Assembly: GCA_006538405.1 (NCBI GenBank)
Contig: BJKQ01000003.1
Location: forward strand, 3,100,001 to 3,164,000
Direction: 5' to 3'
From: Hansfordia pulvinata
Taxonomy: Eukaryota > Ascomycota > Sordariomycetes > Xylariales
Length of the DNA: 64,000 bases
Shown: positions 23,218 through 36,673 of the stretch, piece after piece
How the letters are laid out: each line of letters opens with the position of its first letter
How positions within the stretch are numbered: the first letter of the stretch is position 1
Made by a program: the position numbers and the translations under genes
The notes under the pieces: model-generated
Told to the model about the DNA's origin: nothing
What the model saw: only the letters and a program-made list of their open reading frames with translations
Databases searched by the model: none

Positions 23218-24823
23218 CTACTGGAGGGCCTTGGCGGCAAAAGTGGGCAGGATGAAGCTGGCCTTGTGAATGTCCGAGTTGTAGTACTTGCACAGCTTCT
23301 CCTCCTCCTCGGGAGTCCAGGACCGCAGAGGGTTCTTGACATCACGACCGGCCTCCTTGCAGCAAACCATGAAGCCGATCTGGCCGGAGGGGTAGGTGGG
23401 GATGGTGGTGTAGGCGTACTCGGCCACGGGGAAGACCTCGCCACAGTCCTTCTTGAGCTTGGTGATGAGAGGCAGGTGGAGCCATTGGTTCTCGGCTGGG
23501 AGGCACAAAGTCAGCTGGGATGGCCTCGGAGGGGGGTGGGAGCAGATGAGAATGAGTCAAAGACAAAAGAAACCGAGGACGGAGTTCGGATGGAGCTGGG
23601 TTGACCTCTGCCATTGCGCCCATCACGTCACCGACGGCGAATTGACGAGCGCAGGGCATACGGGGGCAGGGAAGAGTTTGATGGCTTGCTAAAGAAACTT
23701 CCCCACGGCCAATATCTCTCTGGGTGAAGGGGGTTGTTTGAAAACAACCAGGCAAGTTGAGTGGACAGTTCTCTCGCCGAATCAAACTTTCCTGATTCAA
23801 AGAGAACATACAACCTTGGGTGGTGATGACGCCGCCGGGGCGGAGGGCGTCGTTGAGGAGCTCAAAGTAGGACTTCTGGAAGAGGCTCTCGGCAGGGCCC
23901 TCGGGGTCGGAGGAGTCGGTGATGATGACGTCAAAGGCGTTCTTGTAGTCGTTGAGGAACTTGAAGCCGTCGCCGACGTGGACGGTGGACTTGGGGTGCT
24001 TGAAGCCCTCGGCCATGCCGGGCAGGTACTGCTTGGAGAGGCGGATGACGGCCTCGTCAATGTCGCAGAGGATGGCCTCCTCGACGCACTCGTGCTTGAC
24101 GACCTCGCGGAGGACACCGCCGTCGCCACCACCGATGACGAGGACCTTCTTGGGGTCGGGGTGGGAGTTCATGGCGAGGTGGGTGATCATCTCCTGGTAG
24201 GAGAACTCGTCGCGCTCGGTGCACTGGATGACGTTGTCCAGGACGAGGACCATGCCGTGGTCGGTGGACTCGAAGATGAGGACATCCTGGTACTGGCTCT
24301 TTTCGTGGTGGACGACCTTTTTGACGCGCAGCGTCATGGCCTGGCCGGGCCACATCTCGGAGATTTCGCGGAACCAGCCATCTTGGGTCAATGTCAGCAG
24401 GGTTGATTTTGCGCGACGGAGCATATCAAGGCCTGGCAAAATGCAAGCCGGTAAAATACCATGAGGGAATGAGCAGGGTGGCGTGCATTGGGGAGAGAGC
24501 GCGCGTTGGGCGGCTGGCGGTCAATGGCGGCCAATGGCAGGAATGGAGGGGTTGAGGGGTGAGGGGCGCGGGGTGAGGTGAGGGGTTGAGAGCGTGGCGC
24601 GCGATCTACACCTTGGAGGGGCAGCGCGCGAGAGAGGGTAACAGTGCAAGACGGGGAAGCGAAGAGGCCATGTAGGACGGAGGGGTACACTGAGCAGACA
24701 ATAGGGAGATAGAGCAAGCCTGCCTCTTGAACAGGCTTGTTGGCAACGGCGTGGGCTTGGGAGGAGAAAGAAGCCTCATATCTGCGACTTACCCTGGATG
24801 GTGGGGTGGGTGATGTCGGCCAT
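23218..24823 (-). CDS. Spermidine synthase
   Basis: Three minus-strand exons: 24823-24793, 24381-23815 and 23495-23218, giving 291 aa, the usual size. Donor and acceptor pairs are canonical and phases agree ([34 protein letters not shown]). The SAM-type Rossmann motif [16 protein letters not shown], the acidic [16 protein letters not shown] segment and the [13 protein letters not shown] motif with catalytic Asp are all present. The enzyme transfers the aminopropyl group of decarboxylated S-adenosylmethionine to putrescine, making spermidine in the cytosol. Spermidine is also the precursor for hypusine on eIF5A. The first intron (about 410 nt), close behind a ten-codon first exon, is long for this genome; such leader-proximal introns often carry regulatory sequence, though nothing specific is visible. 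Confidence 0.96.
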
Positions 24824-27800
24824 TGTGAATCTGGGCGGGAGTGTCAGCAACGCGCCTGGGATAGAGACGGCTGAAGCATAAGGGCAGGGCGAGGGAAGGG
24901 ACCGCACAGGTGACGGGAGTATCAACGTACGTCGGGGTGGAGGAGGCTGGACAGAGTAGAGAGTGGTGATGTCGACGCGCCGGCCGAGAGTCGAGATGTG
25001 TGGGCGACGTGCAGGTTTTATTCTGGGCACGACGGGGACGGAGATGCCGAGGGGCAGCACCAGGTCGGGCAGAGATCAAGGTCCGGACAGTGGAATTACC
25101 CAGAACGCCCGACGAAGCGGCGGTCGGAGGGGCAAGCTGGAGGAGGGCAGGAGCGGGAGCGGGAGCACCAGGAGCAATAATAGCAGGAGCCACCGGCGCA
25201 GACGCAGAGACTCCGCGTGCGCGTGCAACTGACGAGAGTGTGCCAGTGGAAATACCTCTGCCCTTACTGGAAGCACCACGAGCAACAACAGTCACCGCAG
25301 CGCCAGCACCGGCACAAGGACCAGCACCAGCACCAGCACCAGGGCGACGAGGCCCGGCTGCGCTTGTTGCTACCCGACGGCGAAAAATTTGCGCTGAGGG
25401 AATAACAAGACCAGCGAGGCTGGCCGCCTGACCGCAACGCCTGCTCACGTGGCCTGACCGCAACGGCCTGACGCCGCCCAGAGCGGCCATATTGGCAGCC
25501 ATGTTCATATCAGCCAGCAGCCGACCGTCTTCGTCATGGCCGGGGGCGAGTGCGTGTATGCGCCCATTCACAGCCGGGTTTCTGTACCGAGCGGCGGGAG
25601 GGCAGAGGCTGCAGAGGGGCGACCAAAAGGCGGGCCGCTATTCGTACTAACCCATCACTCGACTGATAGGCCAGGCTCACACACGAGTGTCCGAGTAGGG
25701 ACTCGTACGAGTACGCACGGCCGATGCCAGACCGGATCTTAAGACGCCCATTATGTAATCTGACGAATGCTAGCCATGCGCTTTTTGTGACCGGTTTAAT
25801 GCGCTCACGACCGGACAAAATGACCAATATGCTGGACCGGTACACAAGATCAGGCACGGGCATACCGAGGCCCCATTATCCATCGTGATGGAGACAGCCC
25901 GGGCCGTTGCCTGCGCGTCCCAGTGCACTTGCCAGCCGCTTACGAGTGCTTCACCGCATCGCATCGCGGACTGGACTCCCGCAAGGTATGGCTGTCGTAT
26001 GTGCCCGCCCAATGTCAGGTAGTGATGAACCTGGCAGACAGCAACGCTGCCTCTCCATGTCTCGAAAGGTCATATCTGGGCCCAGGTCCAATCAAGTAAT
26101 ATGATATGTGCCTTAGACAGGTGATGATGCATATTCGTACATCGATCTCAATACCCTATCTGCCTGACCAGACGACAGAGAAGTCTGCCTCGAGAAGCAC
26201 CGCGCGTGGAGATGGAAGGTACCAATGCAAGATCTTATTCCGCGATTCAGGGGCAGCATTTCCAGGCACGAATAGCACCTCCCGCTGTCCGGCCGGCAAC
26301 CAGCACTCGTACCGGCGCACGCCGCCCTGGAGGGAGCGACCGGTGGTGGACCCCCACCGATTTGCCGGGCCGTCTCCGTCTCCGTGTCCCGGTCCCCGCC
26401 GCCGACCGGGCCACGGTACGGCATGTAGACCGCCAGCGGTCGCGGACAGCACCGAGGCGCTGCCCTGCCCGGGTGCCTCGTGCATATGGTACGCGTACCT
26501 TGGAGGGTATCGTACTGACCTGCATAGCGAAACGGAACGGAACCCCTCGAGCCGGGGCGTCCGTGCCTCTTGCCCCTCATTCCGTCGTCTTCTTTACGCT
26601 CGGACTCGGCCAAGTCGACCATGTGGCGAGAGGGATCCCTCTCTCGGCCCCCTTTGCTTTCTTTTCTGTCCTGTCTTGCGCCATCTCTCCCCGCTGCCCA
26701 ACGTTTCTTCCGACCAGCTACCAGCTTACAGGGTTAGCCTACCAGCTTTTCCCGCCCGTGAACTGGTGACCCGTCAACTGGTGACCCGTCATTTCGGGCG
26801 ATCCGTGTGACCGTCTCGTCATATAATTCTTTTTTTCTTTATTTCCACAGGCGCGTGTTCATTTGCAGCAACATCCTGAAACAGCCTTGCGGGGTTGGAG
26901 AGGGTCGCAAGGGGTCAAGGGGAAGAATCAAGACGTTGTGGGCCAAATCAAGTCAGAAGACCCGGAGAAATGACGAGTACTCGTATGCAAACCAGCTAAT
27001 AAAGATGCCAAAAGAAAGTAGGTACTTGTGGTATGCAATCAACACATATTGCAGCAGGACAAGATATACCGTGCTCTGAATGGTGGATCGGACCGTCGGA
27101 AGCCACGAGAGTATCACTATCTGATGCCATACGAGTATTCTGTGGCGCGTGGTTGTGGAGAACAGAGTCGTCGCAGCTGCATCGCGAATAACGCCACGTG
27201 CGGAAACGAGAGCGAGAACGAGAATGAGATCCAGAATCAACAAACCAGTGTCGATCCCGTGTAACCCCGACGCCCCCCGATTTCCGTTGCACGATCGCGG
27301 CCTCGGGCTTCTTCTCCCCTGGCACAAGTTCAGGACTTGGCCAGCTGGTCGATGGGCTGACGCCTGTGCGGGAGATAGCCCCTCGTTTCTGGAGTGTCTT
27401 GTCAGGTCGCCAAGCGCAACTGTGATGTCTACTGGCCTGTACTCGTACGAGCACCCCATGATCCGTGATCCGCGATCGCCGGGACTCACAAAGTACTCTG
27501 AGTATCTGCAACCCCGGTTGTCATCACCCGTCGGACCCTCATGGGGATTCTGCAAATGACCGGCCTTGCTGCGCTGTGGGGCGCATGCAGCAAGGACGGG
27601 GTTTTCTAGAAACAGCCTACTAACGATGGGGAATCACCAGGGGACTGGGGATCCTCCCCCCAAGGCCCAGGTTGATCCATGGGATGGTGCGGCACCCGCG
27701 TGGTCATTGGGAGCACTCGTGCGATTTACCTGTACGAGAGTCGCCCTGTGTGCCTGGCACAGAGACGAGCGAATTCGCTTCTCATCAGTAGCCAGACCCC

Positions 27801-30800
27801 AGTCACCAATACCTGGCAATCCTCAAGCATGTTAATCCCTGGCCGGGGTCTTATCAAATGTGCTGGTCTTTGTGCTCTGGGATCGCACATGGACGGATGA
27901 TGTCTACCGGTTCGATCTGACTTCTCTCGCGGGCGCTGATCAATGCATCGTCTGGAGCGGCCATTGTTCCGCGCACCTGGCCGCAATCAGTGGGGACCAC
28001 CGCCGTGCCTATCGTAGATGCGTATGAGTAGACGATATTTGCAAGACAGGGTAGAGTCCCACTGTGCGTATGCCGCCGCCAGAGATAGCCCATTCAGCCT
28101 ACTTCAGCTGCCCTTGCGCCCAGCACCGTACTGACCCAGTCTGTCGCCAAGAAGCATGGTAGGGGTGTTGCTGGAATGAGGGCACAAACTCAGGAACAGG
28201 CAGTGCGCGATGGATCACAGCTGCAAACCTAGACTCAGAACCGGGCCAATGACGGGCCTTGCAAGCACCAGGTTTCGCCAGCCGTTCAAGGATCTCGAGG
28301 CAAAATGTTCTCCATGCGCCGAGCTCCAACGTTGCGCCTGGCTCCACCATCTGGAGGCATTGCACGAGTACTCGTAGGCACTCACGGCAGTCCCTGGTTT
28401 AGCGAGAGCTGGCGGGACGGCGCGGAAGAGCGACTTGTCGATTGATGACGGGAAAGCAGGAAGCCAAAAGCTCCGCCGAGTTAGGTAGCATCCATCTGCG
28501 CGTCTCATTTCCTGCTGACCCGGCAGTTGTACAACCCTGGCGCAACAGGCGCCTGTTTTCTTTTCGCCTCGCACAGCGTCATTTGCTCGGATCCCGTTCG
28601 ACACAATGGCGGCGTTTGAACAGCCAGCTCCCTGCTTTCGCCACTGGCGTCGGATAAATCTCTGAGGAGTCCGGTTATAAGTACGAGTGTTGTGCCTCTT
28701 GCTTGGAGACTCGTCAGTCGAGGTGTTCATGGAGCAGATCAAGGTTGAATGGGCTCAGGGCGTGCCGCGTATGAGTGGCTCTTCGTTCCGCAGTCTCTGT
28801 GGTCTTGCGTCGGAAATGACCCTGTCGAAAGCGAGAGCCGGGGTTCAAGACTTGGCCTCTGAGGGTTCAATCGGTGCCGTGCTGGTTGAGTGCAGGTCCG
28901 GCAGGCCAACTACCATCATTTCCCGGCATGCGCGGGAAGATGCCATGCAGGCGTGAGAAACGATGAAGAGGTGGCGCCACGATGCCCTCAGAGGGTGGCG
29001 CGGTCGGGCACGTCCCATAGGTACGAGCAGGTGCTATCCCATAGACAGACGGCCGGTGGCTGAACGTGTACGTGTGGGAAAATTCTGTCTCGCCACGCTT
29101 CAAGAACCGTGTGGCAGGTCCTCGCGGGACCATGAAACATGACCTCTCTGAGTATGGGTGTTCCACGCGTACAGTACAGCGTCGGATAGCATGCCTGTCG
29201 CTTGTTTGCTCGGGGAGAGAGTCTACCTACGTACGAGTACTCCGTACTGAGTTCCGTACCTAAAGTTAGGAAGGCTGAACGCTCAGACCCTACTAGGAGA
29301 CTAGCTGGCTAGATCTCAAAGCGTGCTTCTCTAGCTGCCATTAGTCGCACGTCGACGCAGGTTAGCAGCGAATCTATTCGTATTCCGTTTCCCGCGCAGC
29401 CAGGTTGGGACAATGGCGTGAATGGGTGGGTTGTTGGCTGGGCGGGCGGATGGGGGGCCACGGGGCCAGGTGGACGAAGAGTCTGGGCGGCATGAGAGTG
29501 CTGATCGGACTGAGTGTCGAAATTGCAGCCAATTCAGGGATTCTCGGGCTGCGTGTCCCGCAGCACCGGGGGCGCGGGCAGATCATGGACGTGGGCCCCT
29601 TCTCGGCGTTGCAAGCTTCTGACGACGCGTACGGGCACGGGTGCGAGTACAAGCAAGACAGCGCGACAGGCTTCGCGGGACTGCACTGGTAAGGGTACGA
29701 GTACTCGCATCGTAATGAGGCCAGGGGCCCGATCCCGGTCAGTTGATGTTCTTCCGACCGTAGCGCGCGTAGGACCTGCAAGGCATCTCAATGAGGAGGC
29801 GAGGACCGGCCCTTGCGAGGCGGAGCAGGGGCGGGCGATGAAGAATAGGCGCGTGAAGAGCCAAAGCAGACGATGGGGAAAGAATAAGCAACTTCGTCGT
29901 CAACAATAGATAACGGGCTGGCCGGGCCGGCCGTGCAGTTCGATGGGTACGAGTGGCTGATGGCGCTTGAAGTGTGATGGATGTGATGGTGTTGGGCAGC
30001 GTCTGTCATTTCCAACGGGCCGCGGACAGACGGCGACGAGAGCCCCACTGGGGGACTCTGGTAGGTATATTTGCTAGTACGAGAAAGCGCCCCTCCGCAG
30101 GGTCTCTTTCGCCGTACGACGCGACCCCGTGGATGACATGAGAGCTGGAGGACCCAGCTCGCAAAGAGGTACCTTAGGTAACCTACAGACTCCAGTACTT
30201 TCCATTCCGAAAGGCGCCCTTCAACGCATATTGATGAGCTGTGTCACGTCTGAGTACGTTGCCCCAGAACGGCTTGGCTGCCATGGATTGAACGGCCAGC
30301 TTCCGCGAGAGTCGGGCGCTTCCGGGTGCCTCCAGACTCGCAGAATCTCCCTGGTCGCACTCATGATACCGTCTGGTCTATTATGAGTGCTCGCACTGGG
30401 CACTGCGGTAAGATGCTGACGATCTGTCGCCGGCGCTAAGAGATCTCGACCAGGTCCCCACCAGACGACACCCATCTCTGTGCCTCGAGTCCAGAGGTAC
30501 TCGCTTGAGTACCTGTACATGCGAACTCTCCGTTTAGGTTCACTGTGAGTACTCGTACGAGTACGACAACAGGAAGCGCGAAAGTACCGCTTTCGCGGCC
30601 CCCTTCCAGGGTCCGGTCGCGCCGCTGTGGCAAATGCGGGAAAAAGCGACACGGCCGAGTCGGGTCCCTGATCTATCTGGACTGATACTCCGAGAAGCTC
30701 CTCAACACTTGGAACACAGTCCCAATACGGGCAGAGGCATGGAAATGTTCTGTCCCATCCTGATAATTAGCACCTACCTGCGAGTACTTGTAAGCTACAT

Positions 30801-32029
30801 GTAGGTAGATAGGTAGGCGCCTACATACAGATGAATGGTAGCTCAGGTATCTGTATGGGCTGTCTGAGGGTACGAGTAGAGCCTTGCCTCCGGCTGCTTT
30901 CGATCAATTGGACGTACGGTGGGTACATGCAAGGCGGTACTTTGCCTGGCTGAGGGCTCGTACCGTACGGCAGGTACCTTAGTGAGGTGTCGGATCCATC
31001 TCTCCCGCGCGGCACGATACCGCCCCATACTCGTACTCGATGGCACCAAGATCCAGATACCAGGAGCACTCGGGTGTTCGTCCCTGTTCCGTCCATGGCG
31101 CAGGACGCCAAGTACTCGGCCATTCGGCCAGGTCCATTTGATCCAAAGCTGAGGGAGCTTGTCTCCGTGCAAGTGCGTGCGTAGCCAATGGAGGACGTCT
31201 CCGCTCGTGGCGGTACTTGCTAGCTTCAGGTTCTACCTCGATGAAGGTACGAGTACTGCGAGCATCTATGCAAGTGGAAGCTGACCGACCCAGTTCATCA
31301 ACCTGGACAGGCCCGGCCCCTTTACATCCAGGCTTCTCCCCTCGAATGTCGGACAGACGCATTCCTCCCGGGGCCAATCCTCACCACCCTGTCAGCCAGT
31401 CCTCCGACAACAACTCTCGCAGCTCACGTCCGATACCACCCTGGCCGCGACCCTGCCCGCTGCCAGTCTTCGCCGAGGTCGCCGCTGTGCATCCGCGCCC
31501 GAGTACAAGCACGTCTGCTGCCTCGAGACCGGCCACCTGAGCTGACCCGACCTGCCGTCGTCTCGCTTAACCGCTCGCTCCCCTGAACCACCTCGACTAG
31601 TTCAGGCCTGCTCCCGACCCTGCTCTTCTCCCCTCCTCAACACCACCGCTGCTCTACGACCTGCTCGTCGCCCACACAACTCGCCTCTCCATTCCAGCCA
31701 GTCAGCGGTCGTCCCTTATTTCCTTCGCCACCTCGCGGTCACACGGTGTGCCCGAGCCGTCCGCAGCTGCCCACACATTTTGAGGAGTTCCTCACCTTGC
31801 TGACCAAGGCCGCAACCCGGGGTTCATTGCAGCCCAGCCCCCGTTGGACAGACAGGCCCGCCGGGACCACGCCATCCAGCTCCTGACACCTGCACCTACA
31901 AAAACGTCAGCGTCCCCGCAAACCGCGGCATTGGTCCTTCTTGACCACTGCCTGCGTCTGCTTGCCTCGCCCTGCGCCGAGGCAGCCTCAAGCAGCACAT
32001 AATTCCACGACGCCACAATTCAGCCCACT
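24824..32029. other. 7.2-kb gene-poor block rich in the TACTCGTA/TACGAGTA octamer
   Basis: I could not support any gene here. Long open frames (for example through 24789-25571 on the minus strand) are GC-driven, Ala/Pro/Arg-rich and motif-free. Twelve exact octamer copies occur at 25706, 26978, 27130, 27440, 28369, 29232, 29696, 30550, 30556, 30871, 31028 and 31248. A CACCAG-type short repeat lies near 25316-25345. From about 31400 to 32029 the strand becomes C/T-rich, consistent with promoter and leader of the G-alpha gene. Confidence 0.6.
25706..31255. repeat. Cluster of 12 dispersed TACTCGTA/TACGAGTA octamers
   Basis: The 8-base motif and its reverse complement appear 12 times in 5.5 kb, often inside larger palindromes such as GTACTCGTACGAGTAC at 30549-30564 or CGAGTACTCG at 28367-28376. 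Spacing is irregular, so it is not a tandem array. Chance expectation for both orientations in 5.5 kb is well below one. Confidence 0.75.
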
Positions 32030-33438
32030 ATGTGCTTCGGCCGGCGGAAGGGAGATGAGGAGGGTCTGGCCCGTTCGCGGGAGCTAGACAAGGGGATCCG
32101 ACAGGACGAGAAACGAATGGCGCGCGAAGTGAAGCTTCTCTTGCTGGGTATGTCACCGCAGTTTTTCCGGGTTCTCGCGACGCCTGAATCCTTTCAGGCC
32201 GCAATATGAACGACCTGCACTCCCGCCTTCCTCCTTTGCTTAGGCTCTGGGAATTGTTGCTGACTCCGCAATGCTTACAGGCGCTGGTGAATCGGGAAAG
32301 TCGACGGTGCTGAAGCAAATGAAACTGATCTACGCCCAAGGCTTCAGCAAAAATGAGAAACTGGAATGGAAGCCAGTGGTGTTCAATAATATCATCCACT
32401 CAATGAGGCTCATTTTCGAAGCGATGGCAGACTTCGGGATCGAATTTGAGAACAGAGACAACGAAGTCAGTTGCCGTGATGGATGGCTCGCATTACTACG
32501 CGCGCATCCAGGAAACCCCGCAGTCCTCTGTACAATGCTGACATGCCACAGAAAAACCAAGCTCTCATTCTCGCCGACTACGAAATATCTCCGAATGAGG
32601 CGCTCCCCGACGAGTACCTTGGTCCCATAAAAGCACTCTGGGCTGATGCCGGAGTCCAGCGCGCCACCATGAAGGGCAATGAATACGCGTTGCACGACAA
32701 CCTGGCATAGTGCGTTCCTGCCCAATCCACTGCAACCGCGACGACCTGGCGGCGCGCTCCTCAAGCTAACGTGTGAGCAGTTTCTGCGATGACGTCGACC
32801 GTTTGTGGCAAAGGGGCTACGTTCCCAGCGATCAAGATCTTCTGCGATCCAGGCTTAGGACAACTGGCATCACGGAAACCATCTTCGATCTCGGCCAGCT
32901 CACATATCGCATGTTCGATGTCGGCGGGCAGAGGTCAGAGCGCAAGAAGTGGATTCACTGCTTCGAGAACGTCAACTGCTTGCTATTCCTTGTTGCCATT
33001 AGCGGCTACGACCAGTGCCTGGTGGAGGACAAAGACGGCGTAAGTGACCCAGCGCATGGAGCGAGTGCACTCAAGAAGCTGACCATGATGAAGAACCAAA
33101 TGAACGAGGCGCTCATGCTTTGGGAATCGATTGCCAACTCGCACTGGTTCACCAAGTCTGCCCTGATCTTGTTCCTGAATAAGATGGACTTGTTCAAGGA
33201 GAAGCTGTCGCTCAGCCCCATCACCTCGCACGGCTTCGTCGACTACCAAGGCCCGGCAGATGACTGGAACAAGGCCAGCAAATACTTCATGGACAAGTTC
33301 AGGGCGCTAAATAGAAACCCCGAGAAGGAGATCTATGGCCACTTCACCAACGCGACCGACACCAATCTCCTCAAAATCACCATGGGCTCTGTACAAGACA
33401 TGATCATTCAACGCAACCTGAAGCAGCTGATACTGTGA
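32030..33438 (+). CDS. Heterotrimeric G-protein alpha subunit, fungal group II
   Basis: Five exons: 32030-32147, 32281-32465, 32552-32709, 32781-33039 and 33094-33438; 354 aa. The G motifs are intact: GAGESGKST (P-loop, G1), the switch I Arg/Thr in LLRSRLRTTGITET, DVGGQRSERKKW (switch II with catalytic Gln), FLNKMDLFKEKL (NKxD) and ATDTN (TCAT-equivalent). The N-terminus is MCFGRRKG, without the MGxxxS myristoylation signal of groups I and III but with a Cys at position 2 for possible palmitoylation. The C-terminus ends LKQLIL and lacks the pertussis-toxin Cys. These are hallmarks of the GNA-2/GanA-like group II. The role is GTP-dependent signalling from membrane receptors, affecting growth and nutrient sensing in other fungi. 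The 54-nt fourth intron is a multiple of three and free of stops, so retention would add 18 residues after EDKDG. Confidence 0.95.
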
Positions 33439-36400
33439 GTCGTCATTCATAGACGTGCTGTTGCATTCAAGTCTGCGGTTGCAAGCGCAACCCCCCTTGT
33501 GTGTGGCGGCGCCCTCGAGCCCGCCAGCGCAACGGCCGGGTTGAGTCGACGAGGCCAACATTCCCACCTCGCCTGATCATCGCCGGCCTGCACCACAGGG
33601 ACCTTTTCACGCAGACCGATCTTTTCGCCTCGCGGATCAGGGCAGTTTACGAATATTAACCGATTCTGGAGGCTCACCTGAGAATTCTCAAGGGTATAGA
33701 AACTAGTAGCCTTTGTATTAGTTACGGGAAGTCGCCGCTGCGGCGGCGGCAATAACGACGGCCAAGACGACAGACAAGCGCGCTACGCAACGCTACGCAT
33801 CACTACATACGCATCGCATCGTGCACGTGCAGGCAGACAGGCATGTGCCAACTATTGTCGTGAGCTTGCCATACCTACCTCGACGGTTTCGGCACCGCTC
33901 AGGAAGGCCCCCTGGCCCGGACGACCGCGGGGCTCGCGACTAGTTGCATGGCGGGGACGTGCAGGCCCGGCCGCACACGACTCGGCGAACCCCCCACCCG
34001 CCCTCGGCGACTCAAACATGGCTCCACCGAACGAACCGCGCCATGCACGGTTACTACGCCCCCGCCAACGGGCGGCCACCTCCCCAGACGCGGGCTGCAC
34101 GGTAGCGTCCAAGAGGCTGGGCCGCCTAGAACACGGCTGTATTGGGTTGCGGAGTGAGACGGATTTGGGCATGCCATTCCTGCAGACGTCACCACCCAGA
34201 TCAGTCCAGGTAGGGGACTCGATGGCGCGGATGCGGGGCAAGTAGAGGCTGCCCAGCGACTTGTGAAACGCCCCGGGCAGATGACGGAGAGGTTATCGCT
34301 GCAGTGGTGTTTTCTCTGGCATTCCGACTACTAGGTCTGGAATCCGTCAATGTTGAAGGTGGTTGTAGGGGAGCATCTGACGGCGTTCTTGTTTTTTTTT
34401 CATGTTGCTGTGCAGTGGGCGGCCGGCACACAGCAGCGTCAGATGGGAGCTGCCATGAACCACTGCGCAATCTTTTGGACAGCGAGTTTTGTTTTGTCGT
34501 TTTAGTTTTCCCGAGACGAGACTATGAACATGAAAGCTTGCAGAAGAACTTCTGTGTCCGACCCGTGACAAGGCTCGAGTGGCAGACACACACGAGCCCT
34601 CGCTGTGAGACACTGATCAGACGGCGGCCGAGAAGGGAGGTGGGGGAGGTGCCGTGTCGCGTGGCACGGCATGGCGGCTTTTTTTTTTTCTTCTGCCTGC
34701 ATGCAAGGATGGGCCTGCATAAGGGGGAGGCTCGAGCTTCCTCCGCTCTGCTGCGCGAGAGCATGTTCGAGGCTTTCCCGCGGGAAGGAGGGGAGGGGGG
34801 AGGGGTTCTCAGCCCGAGTGCTCGTGTGGCGCGGGCTTGCTGCACGTGGCCCATGCAGAACAGTGACAACGAATGCAAAGAAAGAAGGGGGATGAGTTGA
34901 AGAATGGGACACGGCTCTCAGCTGGCGCAGGCGCGTGCGTTGCGCGTGGGCTCGTGCTTATGGGGGCGGCGCGGTGTGCCAGTGGCCTCAGACACATAGG
35001 CACGATCCCTTCCACTGCTGAATCTGCCGGCTTCTGCTCAAACTGCGGACCATTGACGCATTGTTCCCTGGCTGGAGGGACGGAACAGGAAGGCGCGACG
35101 AACAAGGGAGGGAACTCGTGGGGACAGGAGACGGGGGGGGCAGCCGGGGTTTTTAGGCTTGGGAGGGGAGAAAAGGGGCGCTTTTCCGACGAGTGATTTA
35201 TCCACGCCTCATGGTCTTCACTATTCTCTACCCTGCTACCCATGTACTCGTATCTTTACAGGCGTGGGGGGTTCTACTTGTATTTACAGATGTTGATAGC
35301 ATCAGGATGCCGGCGTTTCATCGTGTTGGCGGGCCGTTGGGGCTGTACGAGTAGGATAGTGCCGGACACTTGACGCCAACGGGCATCACTTGCATACTCC
35401 CTAATACTCGTAGGTGGGCAGGCAGGGCTGCGCGTGGACTGGCGCTGTGCTGAAAGCGGCTGTCTGATCGTGGCGCGAGAACGGGGAAACGACGCAGAAT
35501 CCAGCTACCAGATCGCGGGCCTAAACCCTCTTGGAACAAGGTACATGTACTCGTAGATAGCAGCCGCGCAACGCCCCCGAAGACCTGCGGCTCGCCGAAT
35601 GTGAGATGCGACTGCTAGACCGACCTGCCCGGCGCATTCGGACGAGGAGGATTGAGATGAGATGTGCGACAGATGCGGAACAGTGCCATAAAGTTGCCGG
35701 CCATGAGCCATGGTTGCCTAACAGCGGACTGGTAGAGGGAGCCCGGGATGACAATGGGAGACTGTGCGAGCCAGCTGAATGAACTTGTAGTTGCTCCCGT
35801 CTTCTCGACTCTGCTCCCGTCTGCGGTCGGCCCGGCAAGCACCAACTCACGCACACGCTACCTACTATTCGTATGCGTCTCCGAAAGCGCTACTCGTATG
35901 CCGCGTTTGGCTCATTGGTCGTCCGCCGCAAACCAGACTGAAGGTGCGAATTGAATGGCCTCGAAATGAGCCATGCAAGATGCAGCGTCCTTAAAGCGGC
36001 AGGTCACAAGTGGACCTCGAGTAGGTGCTGAGGTTACATGGGCCGTTACGTCATGCTGCTGTCGCTGTCTGGGATACACTCCGTTTCTGTTTTTGGTATC
36101 GCGGCTGCACTTCCACCGTTTTGAACGGACCCATTGCGACACGAGCACGCGACGCGAGGAGGTACTCGTAAAACAGGCTCAATTGCGTGCATCCGTTACT
36201 CACCCAATACGGCAGCCGCCGTCATCCTTGCGTGGATCGCAATGTCCGGCCAACAGGACAAAACAAAGGCGCCCCGTAAACTGTCAGTGTCAGCGCCAGA
36301 TGCATCGACGACGCCTCCCGGTGCCGTGCACGACTGACTTTCTCGAATGTGATGGTACGACGACAGCACCCCACCACACACATTAACATCCATCAGTCGG

Positions 36401-36673
36401 GTTTCTGTCGACGCCACCACTTCTGTCAATTTCCTCGGTATACGCGCATCTTGTTCTCTAGAGGCGCCACCGGTCATTGCTCCGACTGTCGACCCCGACT
36501 GGCACCACCCAGCTGACGGGACTCGCTGTTTGCACCATATTCCAGAGCAGGCCTCGCTCCGCCTGCTTAGCCTACATCCGCGACCTCGCCCCTCCGGCGT
36601 TACCTAACAGTCATCAGTGCTACGCAGGTTCGACGCCGGAGTGGTCCCGTCAGCGGGTCCACAGCCGGCGACC
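33439..36673. other. Intergenic, no supported gene; octamer cluster at 35.2-36.2 kb
   Basis: No coding sequence is supported. Six exact TACTCGTA/TACGAGTA copies occur at 35245, 35346, 35405, 35548, 35891 and 36173, all upstream of the beta-glucosidase. The left part is the G-alpha 3' flank; the last 200 bases are C/T-rich and probably leader. Confidence 0.55.

Noticed and set aside
24789..25571. 260-codon minus-strand frame upstream of spermidine synthase
   Set aside because: It is Ala/Pro/Gly-rich from GC bias and short CACCAG-type repeats, overlaps the spermidine synthase start region and has no domain.
36620..36660. GGTTCGACGCC resembling a tRNA B box
   Set aside because: No matching A box, acceptor stem or cloverleaf could be drawn around it.
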